From assembly GCA_025463905.1 (NCBI GenBank), contig JAODBJ010000246.1:1-41637 (forward strand): a DNA stretch of 41,637 bases, read 5' to 3'. The notes below the pieces were generated by a model that saw nothing but the letters and a program-made list of their open reading frames with translations, searched no databases and had not been told where the DNA came from. Positions 1 through 8,326 of this stretch are shown one piece after another (position 1 is the stretch's first letter; every line of letters begins with the position of its first letter). A program made the position numbers and the translations under genes. The DNA is from Actinomycetes bacterium (GTDB lineage Bacteria > Actinomycetota > Acidimicrobiia > IMCC26256 > PALSA-610).

Positions 1-478
1 GAAGGAACATCCCCTTGACGAACGCGGTGCGCCACGACCCGTCCGTATCGGTTTCCATTTCGTTCGCCGCTTGGCCGAGGAAGGCGGTGAGCGATTCGCT
101 CACGATCGGGGCGGGATCAACCATGACCGCCGCTCGGACCGCACCCGGGCGCGCCGCGCACGCAAGGGCGGTGACGCCGCCGAGGCTGTGCCCGACCACC
201 ACGGGACGATCGAAGCCGGCCGCCTCAGCAACCGCGAGCACGTCGTCGGCGAAGCGATCGATGTCGTACGCGCCGGAGGTCGCGTCGGGCCGGCTGCTTT
301 CGCCGTGGCCGTGCAAGTCGAGGCTCGCGACTGCATGTCCGCCGGCGAAGTGTTCGAACTGCGGCGCGAAGTACGAGCGGTCGCACGCCCACCCGTGCAC
401 GAACACGATCGGCGGATCTCCACTGCCCGCGGTGTCGTAGGCGAGCTCGACGTCGTCGCGTTTCACGAATTCAGGCAC
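1..478 (-). CDS. Alpha/beta hydrolase, partial (C-terminus off the window)
   Basis: The minus-strand frame opens with GTG at 478, with an AAGGAAAGGGG-type ribosome site just upstream, and runs off the left edge after about 159 codons. The translation begins VPEFVKRDDVELAYDT and shows the alpha/beta-hydrolase order: an HGW oxyanion-hole motif near residue 29, a GHGES turn near 57-61 and the nucleophile elbow GHSLGG at about 96-101 (Ser98). The Asp and His of the triad should lie beyond the edge. The fold is clear but the substrate is not; epoxide hydrolases, haloperoxidases and esterases all share these motifs. It is followed on the same strand, 55 nt upstream of its start, by the end of the kinase-oxidoreductase fusion gene, so the two may be co-transcribed. 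Confidence 0.85.
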   Translation of the reverse strand, partial: MPEFVKRDDVELAYDTAGSGDPPIVFVHGWACDRSYFAPQFEHFAGGHAVASLDLHGHGESSRPDATSGAYDIDRFADDVLAVAEAAGFDRPVVVGHSLGGVTALACAARPGAVRAAVMVDPAPIVSESLTAFLGQAANEMETDTDGSWRTAFVKGMFL

Positions 479-533
479 GCGTCCCCTTTCCTTGTCGCGA
501 ACCTCACTGGTCCGCGTACGCGCAAAGTGTGGC

Positions 534-2039
534 TCAACTCGAACACGGGGTCGAGAACGCGTCGATCACCTCGGCGAATCGCTCGATAGGAGCGATCTCG
601 CCGAGGTTGGGGAGGCTCACGATCGCGGTCTGGACGCCGGAGTCGGCGAGCTCGCGGAAGCGGCCGATCTGGTCGAGCACCGTGCCGGCATTGGCGCTCG
701 CTGCGTACCGCTCGCTGCTGTGACGCCGCGGCCGCAGTTGTTCGACGAGCGCCGCGACCTCGGTTGCATCTCCTCCGACGAGCGTCGTGGACAGTTGCGT
801 CACTTCGATCTCGCCGAGATCGCGGCCGAGCGCGTCGCAGTGTTCGTGCAGCACTCGGAGCTTGCGGGCCACGACGTCTGCGTCACCGATGATGTTGCAC
901 GCGTCGGCGTATTTCGCGACGAGACGCAACGTGCGCCGCTCACCGTTGCCGCCCACGAGGATCGGGATGTGCGCTTGCAACGGGCGCGGATAGCAGAGCG
1001 CTTCAGGCACGTTCAACACCGCGCCGTTGAACGCAGGGCTCCCTTTGCCCCAGAGCAGCGGGAGCAGCTGCAGCGCGTCTTCAAGCAGCGCGTAACGTTC
1101 GGCGACCGACGGGAACGGCCAGCCGTACCCGACGTGTTCCGCCTCGAACCACCCGAGCCCGAGTCCACACGCGGCGCGACCACCCGAAAGCACGTCGAGG
1201 GTTGCGATGACCTTGCCGAGGTGCGCCACGTTTCGGTACGTCACACCCGTCACGAGCGTCCCGAGTCGCACCCGTTCGGTAACGGCGGCGAGATACGCAA
1301 GCGTCGTGTAGCTCTCGAGCATGTCGAGCCACGCCGCGCCGAACATCGGGATCTGGCGGAAGTGGTCCATCACCCAGATGCTGGAGAACCCCGCCTGCTC
1401 GGCCGCGACCGCGATCGCCTGCAAGCGCGTGCGTATCGCCGCCGGACCACCCGGCCACGTATGCACGGGCAATTGCAGACCGAACTGCAAACCCACGGGT
1501 TCGTGCAATTGACGTTCGACGAGTGGCGCCGCCTTCGCGATGTTGCGCGGCGCGGTTCGGACCGGGGTCGGTTCGAGCACCACGTGGTAGCCATCGTGCG
1601 CGAGGTTTGGGCGTTGCTCACGCAACTGACGCAGCTGCTGCGAGACGACGCGATCGGGAACGACCTTGTTCCTCTCGCGGTTGCGGGCGCGGCTCTCCGC
1701 GACGGTGGTGTCGAACACGACGCACACCGACGGGAGGTCGTGGCGACGGGCCAACGCGACCCACTGTGAGCGCCGCGCCGCGTCCAGGCCGAGCGTGTCG
1801 ATCACGGTGGTCAGGCGTCGCTGCACGCGACGTTCCACGATCTGCTCCAAGATCGCGAACGCGTCTGTGCTCGCGGCGAGATCGTCTTCGCCGGTACCGA
1901 CCACCGCCCGCAGGCGATCGCTCGACACGATCTGGTCCGCCGCGAAGTGCGCGCCGGCCCACGTGGACTTGCCCGCGCCGCTCGGACCGACCAGAACGAC
2001 CAAGCACGGCGAGGGGAGTACGACTGCCGCATCGGCCAC
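534..2039 (-). CDS. P-loop kinase fused to LLM-class F420-dependent oxidoreductase
   Basis: A 501-residue protein starting at GTG 2039. Residues about 1-170 form a P-loop kinase-like domain of the polynucleotide kinase or zeta-toxin type: Walker A GPSGAGKST at 18-26, then SSDRLR and a long helical part rich in RxxR, as in lid regions. From about residue 181 the protein is a luciferase-like monooxygenase domain starting LQFGLQLPVHTW, with AEQAGFSSIWVMDHF, then GTLVTGVTYRNVAHLGK and GLGLGWFEAEH, which are typical of F420-dependent oxidoreductases. There is no stop or frameshift between the halves, so it reads as a true fusion. Known members of the second family oxidise or reduce small organics with F420 or FMN; the substrate here is unknown. 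The role of the kinase half is also unknown. Confidence 0.88.
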   Translation of the reverse strand: MADAAVVLPSPCLVVLVGPSGAGKSTWAGAHFAADQIVSSDRLRAVVGTGEDDLAASTDAFAILEQIVERRVQRRLTTVIDTLGLDAARRSQWVALARRHDLPSVCVVFDTTVAESRARNRERNKVVPDRVVSQQLRQLREQRPNLAHDGYHVVLEPTPVRTAPRNIAKAAPLVERQLHEPVGLQFGLQLPVHTWPGGPAAIRTRLQAIAVAAEQAGFSSIWVMDHFRQIPMFGAAWLDMLESYTTLAYLAAVTERVRLGTLVTGVTYRNVAHLGKVIATLDVLSGGRAACGLGLGWFEAEHVGYGWPFPSVAERYALLEDALQLLPLLWGKGSPAFNGAVLNVPEALCYPRPLQAHIPILVGGNGERRTLRLVAKYADACNIIGDADVVARKLRVLHEHCDALGRDLGEIEVTQLSTTLVGGDATEVAALVEQLRPRRHSSERYAASANAGTVLDQIGRFRELADSGVQTAIVSLPNLGEIAPIERFAEVIDAFSTPCSS

Positions 2040-2080
2040 GATCAGAACCTACGGCAACCCGCGTCCGGACACCCCTGGGG

Positions 2081-2122
2081 CGAGCGCCGAGCGCCGAGCG
2101 CCGAGCGCCGAGCGGCGAGCGA
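2081..2122. repeat. Heptanucleotide tandem repeat in a divergent promoter region
   Basis: Six head-to-tail 7-mers: four CGAGCGC units, then CGAGCGG and CGAGCGA. They lie in the 168-nt gap between the divergent starts of the kinase-LLM gene (2039, minus) and the DUF6159 gene (2208, plus). The array is not inside a predicted gene. Repeat number could vary by slippage and change promoter geometry, but no promoter elements can be placed with confidence. Confidence 0.85.
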
Positions 2123-2207
2123 ACGCGAGCGCGACCGAGCAAACCGAGGCCCTACGCTGTTGGTGCCCACTCGAAGGGCTTGGCGGGTATCGAAAAGAGG
2201 GCGTGGC

Positions 2208-3050
2208 GTGAATCGGTTCCGGAACTCGTTGGAGCTCGTCCGATCGTCGTGGAAGGTGTTGTCGGCTGACCGGGATCTCATCTGGTTGCCGGTCGTCGCG
2301 ATGATCGCGACGCTGATCGCGGCGGCCTCGTTCGTCGTGCCGGTCGCGGTGCTCAAGGGTTCGACCAACGGGTTTGGCCCTCCCGAGTACCTCCTCGCCG
2401 CCCTCGGCTACTTCGTGCTCGCGTTCATCACCGTGTTCAGCAACGCCGCGCTCATCTTCGGCGCCGACGAGCGCATGCGTGGTGGTGATCCATCGTTCGG
2501 GTCCGCGGTGCGAGGTGCGTGGAGCCGCGTCGGCCGGATCGCCCCGTGGGCGATCGTGAGCGCGTCTGTGTCGCTCGTGCTGCGAGCGATCGAACAGCGC
2601 GGCGGAATCGTCGGGCGCATCGTCGGCTCGCTCGCCGGCATCGCCTGGTCGCTGGTGACATTCCTCGTACTCCCGACGCTCGTCGTCGAGGACGTCGGCG
2701 TGCGCGACGCGATCAAACGCTCGTCGGAGATGTTCCGCCGCACCTGGGGCGAACAAGTGATCGCGAACGCTGGAATCGGGCTCGTCGGATTCCTGGCGAT
2801 CGTCGTCGCGATCCCCGTGGTCCTGCTTGCCGCCGCGGTTGGCGGTCCGGTACTCGTGCTCGGCATCGTTCTGTTCGCGGTTTGGGCGCTCGCCGTCGTC
2901 GCGGTCACCACCGCGCTGTCAGCCGTGTTCCAGACCGCGCTGTACCACTACGCCGCCAACGGCATGCCGCCCGCCGCGTTCGCGACCGCCGATCTCGCCG
3001 GAGCGTTCCGGGCCAAGCGCAGCGGAAGCGGCCGGGGCATGTGGTCGTGA
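2208..3050 (+). CDS. DUF6159 family multi-pass membrane protein
   Basis: A 280-residue protein. I start it at GTG 2208, preceded by GAAAAGAGGG, because the longer open frame upstream runs through the heptamer repeat. The N-terminus VNRFRNSLELVRSSWKVL followed by a hydrophobic segment (DLIWLPVVAMIATLIAA) is characteristic of DUF6159 proteins. At least five membrane segments can be seen, including YFVLAFITVFSNAALIFG and a long C-terminal stretch around residues 185-235. A central cytoplasmic-looking part carries RSSEMFRRTWGEQ. Function of the family is not established; membrane location is the only firm statement. It is convergent with the small ORF at 3053-3328. Confidence 0.8.
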   Translation: MNRFRNSLELVRSSWKVLSADRDLIWLPVVAMIATLIAAASFVVPVAVLKGSTNGFGPPEYLLAALGYFVLAFITVFSNAALIFGADERMRGGDPSFGSAVRGAWSRVGRIAPWAIVSASVSLVLRAIEQRGGIVGRIVGSLAGIAWSLVTFLVLPTLVVEDVGVRDAIKRSSEMFRRTWGEQVIANAGIGLVGFLAIVVAIPVVLLAAAVGGPVLVLGIVLFAVWALAVVAVTTALSAVFQTALYHYAANGMPPAAFATADLAGAFRAKRSGSGRGMWS

Positions 3051-3052
3051 CG

Positions 3053-3328
3053 TCAACGCAGTCGGTTCCCGCGCATCGTCGAGACGCGTTCCCGCCGGCG
3101 CTCACGTAGTTCGCGCCGCATGCCGCGGCGACGCATCATCGTGGCAAGCATCGCGACACGCGCGACGACAAGCGCGAGCAACAACGCGCCGAGTACGACG
3201 TGACCGCGCGCGATCGACACGATCGCGATCGCCGCCGACAGTGCAATCACTGCAATCCGGAATGCCAGCATCACCACCGATCGTGCCGGAAATAGCGGCC
3301 GCCGTACAGCGAGTGTGACAGCCAGCAC
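3053..3328 (-). CDS. Small hypothetical membrane protein
   Basis: A 91-codon minus-strand frame ending 2 nt from the stop of the DUF6159 gene. Two hydrophobic stretches (around MLAFRIAVIALSAAIAIVS and VLGALLLALVVARVAMLA) are followed by a very basic tail rich in Arg (RRRGMRRELRERRRE). This is the pattern of a small inner-membrane protein with a cytoplasmic basic end. Start is uncertain: the ATG at 3328 or the internal Met about 20 codons later. No family recognised. It is included because the strand is otherwise empty here and the hydrophobic pattern looks genuine. Confidence 0.5.
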   Translation of the reverse strand: MLAVTLAVRRPLFPARSVVMLAFRIAVIALSAAIAIVSIARGHVVLGALLLALVVARVAMLATMMRRRGMRRELRERRRERVSTMRGNRLR

Positions 3329-3369
3329 ATCACCGCCGACCGGAACCTCGGCCGCTACCGTCGCTCGGT

Positions 3370-4272
3370 ATGCAGCGTGGAAAGCCCCGGCCGGGGCCCG
3401 ATGAGACCGCTCGGCGCGGCGGCATTCTCGCGGGAGCGATCGACGTTCCGGCTCGCCTCGCGGCCGAGTACCCGGCGTATGAAGCAGCCGAGGGCCTTCC
3501 GGTCGTGCATCGCGCTTCGGGATTCGCGGGCACTGTGGTGAGTCTCGACGCCGACGCGCTGGTGCTGCGCGGTGCCACCGGCCTCGAACGACGCTTCCGC
3601 AACGACCCGGGTGGCTTCATGGTCGACGCGATCGCGGTGCGGCTGGTCGCATCCCGTCCGCGTGAGGACGACGGGAGGGCCGCGCACCTCGAACACGCGC
3701 GGGTGCTCGACACGAAACGCACCGCGTCGGGGAGTCGAGCGGTGGCCGGCGCGAAAGCGCGTGTCGCGAGGGCGAGTCGCATCCTCGTGGAAGGCGTGCA
3801 CGACGCCGAGCTGGTTGAAAAGGTGTGGGGCGACGACCTTCGTATCGAAGGCGTGGTGGTGGAACGCCTCGACGGCGCCGACGTCCTCCCCGATGTCGTT
3901 CGGGCATTCGAACCGTCCAAACCGCGCCGGCTGGGCGTGCTTCTCGACCATCTCGTGGCGGGCAGCAAAGAATCACGCCTTGCCGCCGCCGTCTCGCACC
4001 CGCAGGTGCTCGTTGTCGGCACGCCCTACATCGACGTATGGCAAGCCGTGCGACCGCGCGCCGTCGGCATCGAGGTCTGGCCGGTGGTGCCCAAGGGCGT
4101 GTCGTGGAAAGACGGCGTCTGCGCGGCGCTCGGCTGGCCGGATCCGCGGGCCGCGTGGCGGCGCATCCTCGATTCGGTCACCGACTGGGGCGACCTCGAA
4201 CAGCCATTCGTGGGAGCCGTCGAGTCGCTGATCGATTTCGTCACCGCCGGCGAGGCCTCGTTCACTGATTAA
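3370..4272 (+). CDS. DUF3097 family protein
   Basis: A 300-residue soluble protein from ATG 3370. It matches my recollection of the actinobacterial DUF3097 family: an N-terminal part with a small barrel-like stretch (VVHRASGFAGTVVSLDADAL, about 46-65), then ILVEGVHDAELVEKVWG (about 138-154) and LGVLLDHLVAGSKES (about 188-202), followed by VGTPYIDVWQAV. The VEG-x-x-D motif and the later LLDH motif are spaced like the acidic motifs of TOPRIM domains, so a nucleic-acid role is possible, but that is inference. Function of the family is unknown. Its stop is followed by a 278-nt gap with repeats and a hairpin before the next gene. Confidence 0.8.
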   Translation: MQRGKPRPGPDETARRGGILAGAIDVPARLAAEYPAYEAAEGLPVVHRASGFAGTVVSLDADALVLRGATGLERRFRNDPGGFMVDAIAVRLVASRPREDDGRAAHLEHARVLDTKRTASGSRAVAGAKARVARASRILVEGVHDAELVEKVWGDDLRIEGVVVERLDGADVLPDVVRAFEPSKPRRLGVLLDHLVAGSKESRLAAAVSHPQVLVVGTPYIDVWQAVRPRAVGIEVWPVVPKGVSWKDGVCAALGWPDPRAAWRRILDSVTDWGDLEQPFVGAVESLIDFVTAGEASFTD

Positions 4273-4344
4273 CCCCTCACATCGGGCACCTTGTCGGGTT
4301 TCTCGTTGCGCTCGGGGCCTCTTGCGCCCATCGTGTTCCTATCT

Positions 4345-4396
4345 GACCGCACCACGCGGATGTGGCGCGTGACCGCACCGTTACGGATGTGGCGCG
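4345..4396 (+). repeat. Two-copy direct repeat of about 26 nt in the leader of the next gene
   Basis: The pair GACCGCACC (4345, 4371) and CGGATGTGGCGCG (4357, 4384) repeats with a 26-27 nt period. It lies in the otherwise gene-free 4273-4550 stretch. No function assigned; it could be a duplicated regulator site or a remnant of an upstream coding end. Confidence 0.7.
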
Positions 4397-4508
4397 CGTG
4401 GGGGAGGTCGCCGTCGCTGGGGCGACGGTGATGGCGACCTCGCGCCGGCGGGTGCTCACCTCGTGGCGCCGAGTCGATCCGTTTCGAATGGCCGAACGAG
4501 AGGTACGC

Positions 4509-4532
4509 AGGGCGGATGCTCACACCCGCCCT
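4509..4532 (+). promoter_or_regulatory. GC-rich hairpin just upstream of hydrolase start
   Basis: AGGGCGG (4509-4515) and CCGCCCT (4526-4532) pair perfectly around a 10-nt loop, followed by TTTCG. The structure ends 18 nt before the preferred GTG start at 4551, so it may influence translation or act as a weak terminator. No riboswitch family recognised. Confidence 0.4.
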
Positions 4533-4550
4533 TTCGCGAGGCTCTGCTGC

Positions 4551-5528
4551 GTGACGTTGCCGCCACGCTTCGAAGGAACCGTCGAGCTACCCGACCGGCG
4601 CCGGGTGGGCTACGCCGAGTACGGGCCGCCCGACGGTCGCCCAATCCTCTGGTTCCACGGGTCGCCGGGCGGGCGCGGCCAGATCCCGCCGGTCGCGCGC
4701 ATCGCGGCCAACGAAATGAACGTGCGGTTGATCTCGCTCGAGCGGCCGGGCGTCGGCGCATCGAGCGCATACCTGCACCGCCGGATCGCCGACTACGCGC
4801 AAGACGTGCGCGACTTCACGGATCGCCTCGACATCGAGCGGTTCGGGATCGTGGCGTTATCGGGCGGTGGGCCGTACGCGCTGGCGTGCGCGCACGAACT
4901 TCCGGATCGGGTGGTCGCCGCCGCGGTGCTCGGTGGTGTGGCACCGACGCGCGGTGCTGAGGCGCCGGGCGGTGGCGTCGTCGAACTGACGGCGCGGTTC
5001 CAGTCCGTGATCAGCACGCTGCGGGAACCGCTCGGTGCGGGTCTTTGGATGGCGACGCGCGCGCTGCGACCGCTGGCGAATCAGGCGTTCGGCTTGTACA
5101 TGCGTATGTCGCCCGAGGGGGATCAGCGTGTCTTCGCGCGGCCGGAGATGAAAGCCATGTTCATCGACGACATCGTCGACGGGAGCGAACGGCAATTCCG
5201 CGCCATGGTGTACGACCTCGTGCTGTTCGGCCGTCCGTGGGGCTTCGCGGTGCGCGACATCACAAGACCGATCCGGTTCTGGCACGGCGACTCCGATCAC
5301 ATCGTGCCCCTCGCGCACGGCAAGCATCTCGCAGAACTCGTGCCCGACTCGGAGCTACGAGTGCGCCACGGTGAGAGCCATCTCGGCAGCCTCGATGCGG
5401 CCGAAGAGATTCTCGACATCCTGTTGCAGGTGTGGCGGCGCGACGAGATCGACCAATCCGTCGACGACGCGCAACCCGAGATCGTGCTCGAAGAAACTCG
5501 AGTCGAGACGGCGGACTCGGCGGACTAA
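4551..5528 (+). CDS. Alpha/beta hydrolase
   Basis: A 325-residue protein. The open frame extends to 4362, but I prefer GTG 4551 because the usual N-terminus of this family (LPDRRRVGYAEYG) begins about 13 residues later and a GAGG lies upstream; ATG 4488 is an alternative. Visible motifs: LWFHGSPGGRGQ (oxyanion region), the nucleophile elbow ALSGGGPYALA, the acid in FWHGDSDHIVP and the catalytic His in RHGESHLGS. This triad is complete. The family includes many proteins acting on esters or lactones; substrate is unknown. The C-terminal 35 residues after the triad are acidic and probably disordered. Confidence 0.85.
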   Translation: MTLPPRFEGTVELPDRRRVGYAEYGPPDGRPILWFHGSPGGRGQIPPVARIAANEMNVRLISLERPGVGASSAYLHRRIADYAQDVRDFTDRLDIERFGIVALSGGGPYALACAHELPDRVVAAAVLGGVAPTRGAEAPGGGVVELTARFQSVISTLREPLGAGLWMATRALRPLANQAFGLYMRMSPEGDQRVFARPEMKAMFIDDIVDGSERQFRAMVYDLVLFGRPWGFAVRDITRPIRFWHGDSDHIVPLAHGKHLAELVPDSELRVRHGESHLGSLDAAEEILDILLQVWRRDEIDQSVDDAQPEIVLEETRVETADSAD

Positions 5529-7582
5529 TTCGCGGCGATGCCGACGGTGTCGCGTGGTGAGCCGGGTGGGAATGGCGTGGAGCCGGTGGAGCCGAAGAAG
5601 GGAGCGCCGAAAGCGAAGATGCCGCCGTCGCGGCCGATGAGCCAGTAGCCGTCGCCGTCGGGATCGCCCGCGACGCCCACGACGGGTGCGCCGAGTGGTT
5701 TGCCGCCCATCGAGCCCCGGAAGATGGCGGCGCCGAACGCGAATACGCCGCCGTCGCGCGCGGCGAGGATGTAGCCCTTGCCGTCGGGTGTCGAGGCGAG
5801 GCCGACCACGGGTGACACGAGGCGCAAGTTGCCGGTGGATCCGAAGAACTTCGCGGTGCCGAACGTGAAGACGCCACCGTCGGCCGCGACCAGGCGGTAA
5901 CCGTTGCCGTCGCCAGCGGCCGCGATGCCGACTACGGGTGACGTGAGATGCACCGCACCCATCGAACCGAAGAACTTCGCGGAACCGAACGCGAACACGC
6001 CGCCGTCGGCCGCCGCGAGCCAGTAACCCTTACCGTCAGGCGCCGCGGCCATGCCCACGACCGGTGACACGAGACGCAGGTTGCCGGTGGAGCCGAAGAA
6101 CTTCGAAGAGCCGAACGCGAACACCCCGCCGTCGGACGCGACCGACCACGAACCCTTGCCGGTCGGGTCGTTGGCGATACCGACGATCGGCGCGACGACG
6201 GAACGACCCGCGAACGATCCGCACGGCGGCGCGCTTCCGAACGCGCTCGTGCCACCGTCGGCGCGCACGAGCGAGTAACCCGGTGCGTGCGCGGCGCCGC
6301 TGAGCGCGTACTTCACGAGTAACGAGTCGACGGGCGCGATATCGGAACCGCTGGTGTGCGCGGCGATGACGCCGACGAGCAGACTGTTCCCGAGGATGGC
6401 GCCCGCGGTGGCGAGCGAGGCCTGGTACGGGTTGTTCGCACCCGTGCCCAACAGTTCGGTGAGCACGCGTCCGTTGCACCCGAACGACGGATCGATCTTG
6501 CCGGCCGCGGAGAAGCGGAAGAGCGTCACGAAACTGCGGACGTTCGGGAAGTCGCTGCTGAGCGCGGAACCGCCGATCACGACGAGTCCACCTGAGCCGT
6601 CGACGACGACGTCGAACGCCCGAGTCAGTTCGCCGGCACTCGTGCTCGCGGTGCCGAGCGAGGCGAACGTCGTGTCGATCGCACCCGAAGCGGTGAAGCG
6701 CGCGATGCCAGTGTGGGCAAGGTCGATTGAACCGGCCACGATGAATTGGGAGCCCTGCGCGCGCAGTACATCGCCGGCCGTCAGCGTTGTCGCGCCCGGC
6801 AACGCGTGGCCGGACGTACCGAACCCGCTGTCGAGTGTGCCGTTCGTGCGATAGCGCGCCAACAAGAGCGCGGGATTGCCGTTCGATTGTTGGAACGTGC
6901 CCGCGACCACGACCTTGCCGTCGGGTTGCACGATCGTGTCGCGCGCCTCAGCGTTCGACCCGAAAGTGCCGAGTACGTGGCCGTGGTCGCCGAAGGCGGC
7001 GTCGAGTGCGCCGTTGGTGAGGTACCGCGCGATGCCGACCTTGGTTCCCGCGGCGCGACCCGCGACCACGATCTTGCCGCCCGGTGCGATCGCGACCGCG
7101 ATCGCCGCGTCGGAGCCACCGAAGTCGGTGGTGGCGATTCCGTCCCCGGAAAACGTCGGGTCGAGCGCGCCATCGGTGCGGAATCGCATCACGAGGAAGT
7201 CTGCGAAACCGTTCGCGTCGCCGACCACTACGAGCTTGCCGTCGGGTTGGAGGGTCGCCGCGAGCGCGTTGCCACCCTTCGGCGCGTCGACGCGGGTGGC
7301 ACCGCCGACGCCGAATGTCGCGTCGAGCCGACCGCTCGTGCTCTGGCGGCTGATCACGATGCCCGTCGCGACATCGCCGACCGTAACCACCTTGCCGTTG
7401 GCAGTGGGGAGCACCGCGATGTTGGCGGGCCGGTGGAGCGTGCCGTTCCCCGACGCGCCGAACGTCGACACGATCTCGCCCGGCGTAGCCGCGACAGCCG
7501 TCGCGCTCGCGGCCATTGCCGCGAGCGCGATGCCGAGCGCGGTCGCGACCGCGATCGCAGGGCGAGGAATGAGGGGAGTCAA
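5525..7582 (-). CDS. Secreted beta-propeller-like protein: delta-60 repeats plus DGGVFAFG repeats
   Basis: A 685-residue protein started at TTG 7582, with AGGAGG eight bases upstream; the frame is open further but would include sequence before that site and run into the divergent PAP2 gene. A signal peptide is evident (AIAVATALGIALAAMAASATAVA, residues about 9-31). Residues about 35-440 contain six or so delta-60-type repeats marked by LDATFG, LDPTFS, LDAAFG, LDSGFG, IDTTFA and IDPSFG with DGKLVVVGDA-like strands. From about 470 to the end come six units of roughly 44 residues around GYWLAAADGGVFAFGSAKFFGSMG-like sequence (short segments only quoted). Both halves are expected to form propellers. 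Role is unknown; surface display or envelope binding is inference. The last four nucleotides overlap the stop of the convergent hydrolase gene. Confidence 0.85.
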   Translation of the reverse strand: MTPLIPRPAIAVATALGIALAAMAASATAVAATPGEIVSTFGASGNGTLHRPANIAVLPTANGKVVTVGDVATGIVISRQSTSGRLDATFGVGGATRVDAPKGGNALAATLQPDGKLVVVGDANGFADFLVMRFRTDGALDPTFSGDGIATTDFGGSDAAIAVAIAPGGKIVVAGRAAGTKVGIARYLTNGALDAAFGDHGHVLGTFGSNAEARDTIVQPDGKVVVAGTFQQSNGNPALLLARYRTNGTLDSGFGTSGHALPGATTLTAGDVLRAQGSQFIVAGSIDLAHTGIARFTASGAIDTTFASLGTASTSAGELTRAFDVVVDGSGGLVVIGGSALSSDFPNVRSFVTLFRFSAAGKIDPSFGCNGRVLTELLGTGANNPYQASLATAGAILGNSLLVGVIAAHTSGSDIAPVDSLLVKYALSGAAHAPGYSLVRADGGTSAFGSAPPCGSFAGRSVVAPIVGIANDPTGKGSWSVASDGGVFAFGSSKFFGSTGNLRLVSPVVGMAAAPDGKGYWLAAADGGVFAFGSAKFFGSMGAVHLTSPVVGIAAAGDGNGYRLVAADGGVFTFGTAKFFGSTGNLRLVSPVVGLASTPDGKGYILAARDGGVFAFGAAIFRGSMGGKPLGAPVVGVAGDPDGDGYWLIGRDGGIFAFGAPFFGSTGSTPFPPGSPRDTVGIAAN
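5560..6200 (-). repeat. Internal coding repeats, about 132 nt each
   Basis: Within the preceding gene, about five near-repeated DNA units occur, each containing CCGAAGAACTTC followed some 25 nt later by CCGCCGTCGG-like sequence (plus-strand reading). They encode the 44-residue DGGVFAFG units. High similarity between neighbouring units makes copy-number change by recombination, and assembly collapse, possible. Confidence 0.7.
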
Positions 7583-7671
7583 CGCAAAAGCCTCCTGGAC
7601 CGAGGGCGAGCCCGCCACGGTAGGCAGTTCGTGAGCGTATCGGGGCTCTCTTCGTATTACGGTGACCGCCG

Positions 7672-8289
7672 GTGCTCGCGCGTCGACGATCCGGTGTGCG
7701 TCCCGGCGAAATTGTTGCTGTCGCGGCGGGAGCGGTGCTGTTGGCGGCAAGCTGGGCAATCGTGACGGCGCACGCCGGCGTCCCACGGTGGGAAGCGCAT
7801 CTGTTCCGGCGGGTCAACGATCTTCCTCCGTCGCTGTGGCCGTTCTTGCGCGTGCCCATGCAACTCGGCAGCATCGTCGGGTCGCTCCTGGTCGTCGCAG
7901 CCATCGGCGCGCGCACCCGCGATCTGAGGTTGACGCTCGCCACGCTCGTCGGGAGCCAGGCCGCCTATTGGGGCGCAAAGGTCGTGAAGTCAACGGTTGC
8001 GCGCGGGCGGCCCGACGTGTTGTTGCGCGGCGTGCACGTGCGCGAGCATCCGGCCGGGTTCGGGTATGTGTCGGGCCACAGCAGCGTCGCGTTCGCCCTT
8101 GCCGCGGCGATTGCGCCGTCGCTCGCGGCGCGGTGGCAGGTGGTCGCTGCGCTCCTCGCGATCGTCGTCGCGTTCGCGCGCGTCTACGCGGGCGCGCACT
8201 TTCCCCTTGATGTCGTCGGCGGTGCCGGGCTCGGGCTGCTGTGCGGAACGGTGTCGCGCTGGGTGTTCGGGGTTGGACGCGCGACGTAA
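7672..8289 (+). CDS. PAP2-family membrane phosphatase
   Basis: A 205-residue protein from GTG 7672 with about five to six membrane segments. All three signature motifs of the PAP2/lipid phosphatase superfamily are present: K106-x6-R113-P114 (KSTVARGRP), SGH at 134-136, and R170-x5-H176-x3-D180 (RVYAGAHFPLD). Known members dephosphorylate undecaprenyl pyrophosphate, phosphatidic acid or similar lipids at the outer face of the membrane. Which lipid is used cannot be told. It is divergent from the secreted repeat protein and followed 37 nt later by the cupin gene. Confidence 0.9.
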   Translation: MLARRRSGVRPGEIVAVAAGAVLLAASWAIVTAHAGVPRWEAHLFRRVNDLPPSLWPFLRVPMQLGSIVGSLLVVAAIGARTRDLRLTLATLVGSQAAYWGAKVVKSTVARGRPDVLLRGVHVREHPAGFGYVSGHSSVAFALAAAIAPSLAARWQVVAALLAIVVAFARVYAGAHFPLDVVGGAGLGLLCGTVSRWVFGVGRAT

Positions 8290-8326
8290 CCTGCCCACGC
8301 ACTCGCTCGGGAAGAAGGAGATCGAA

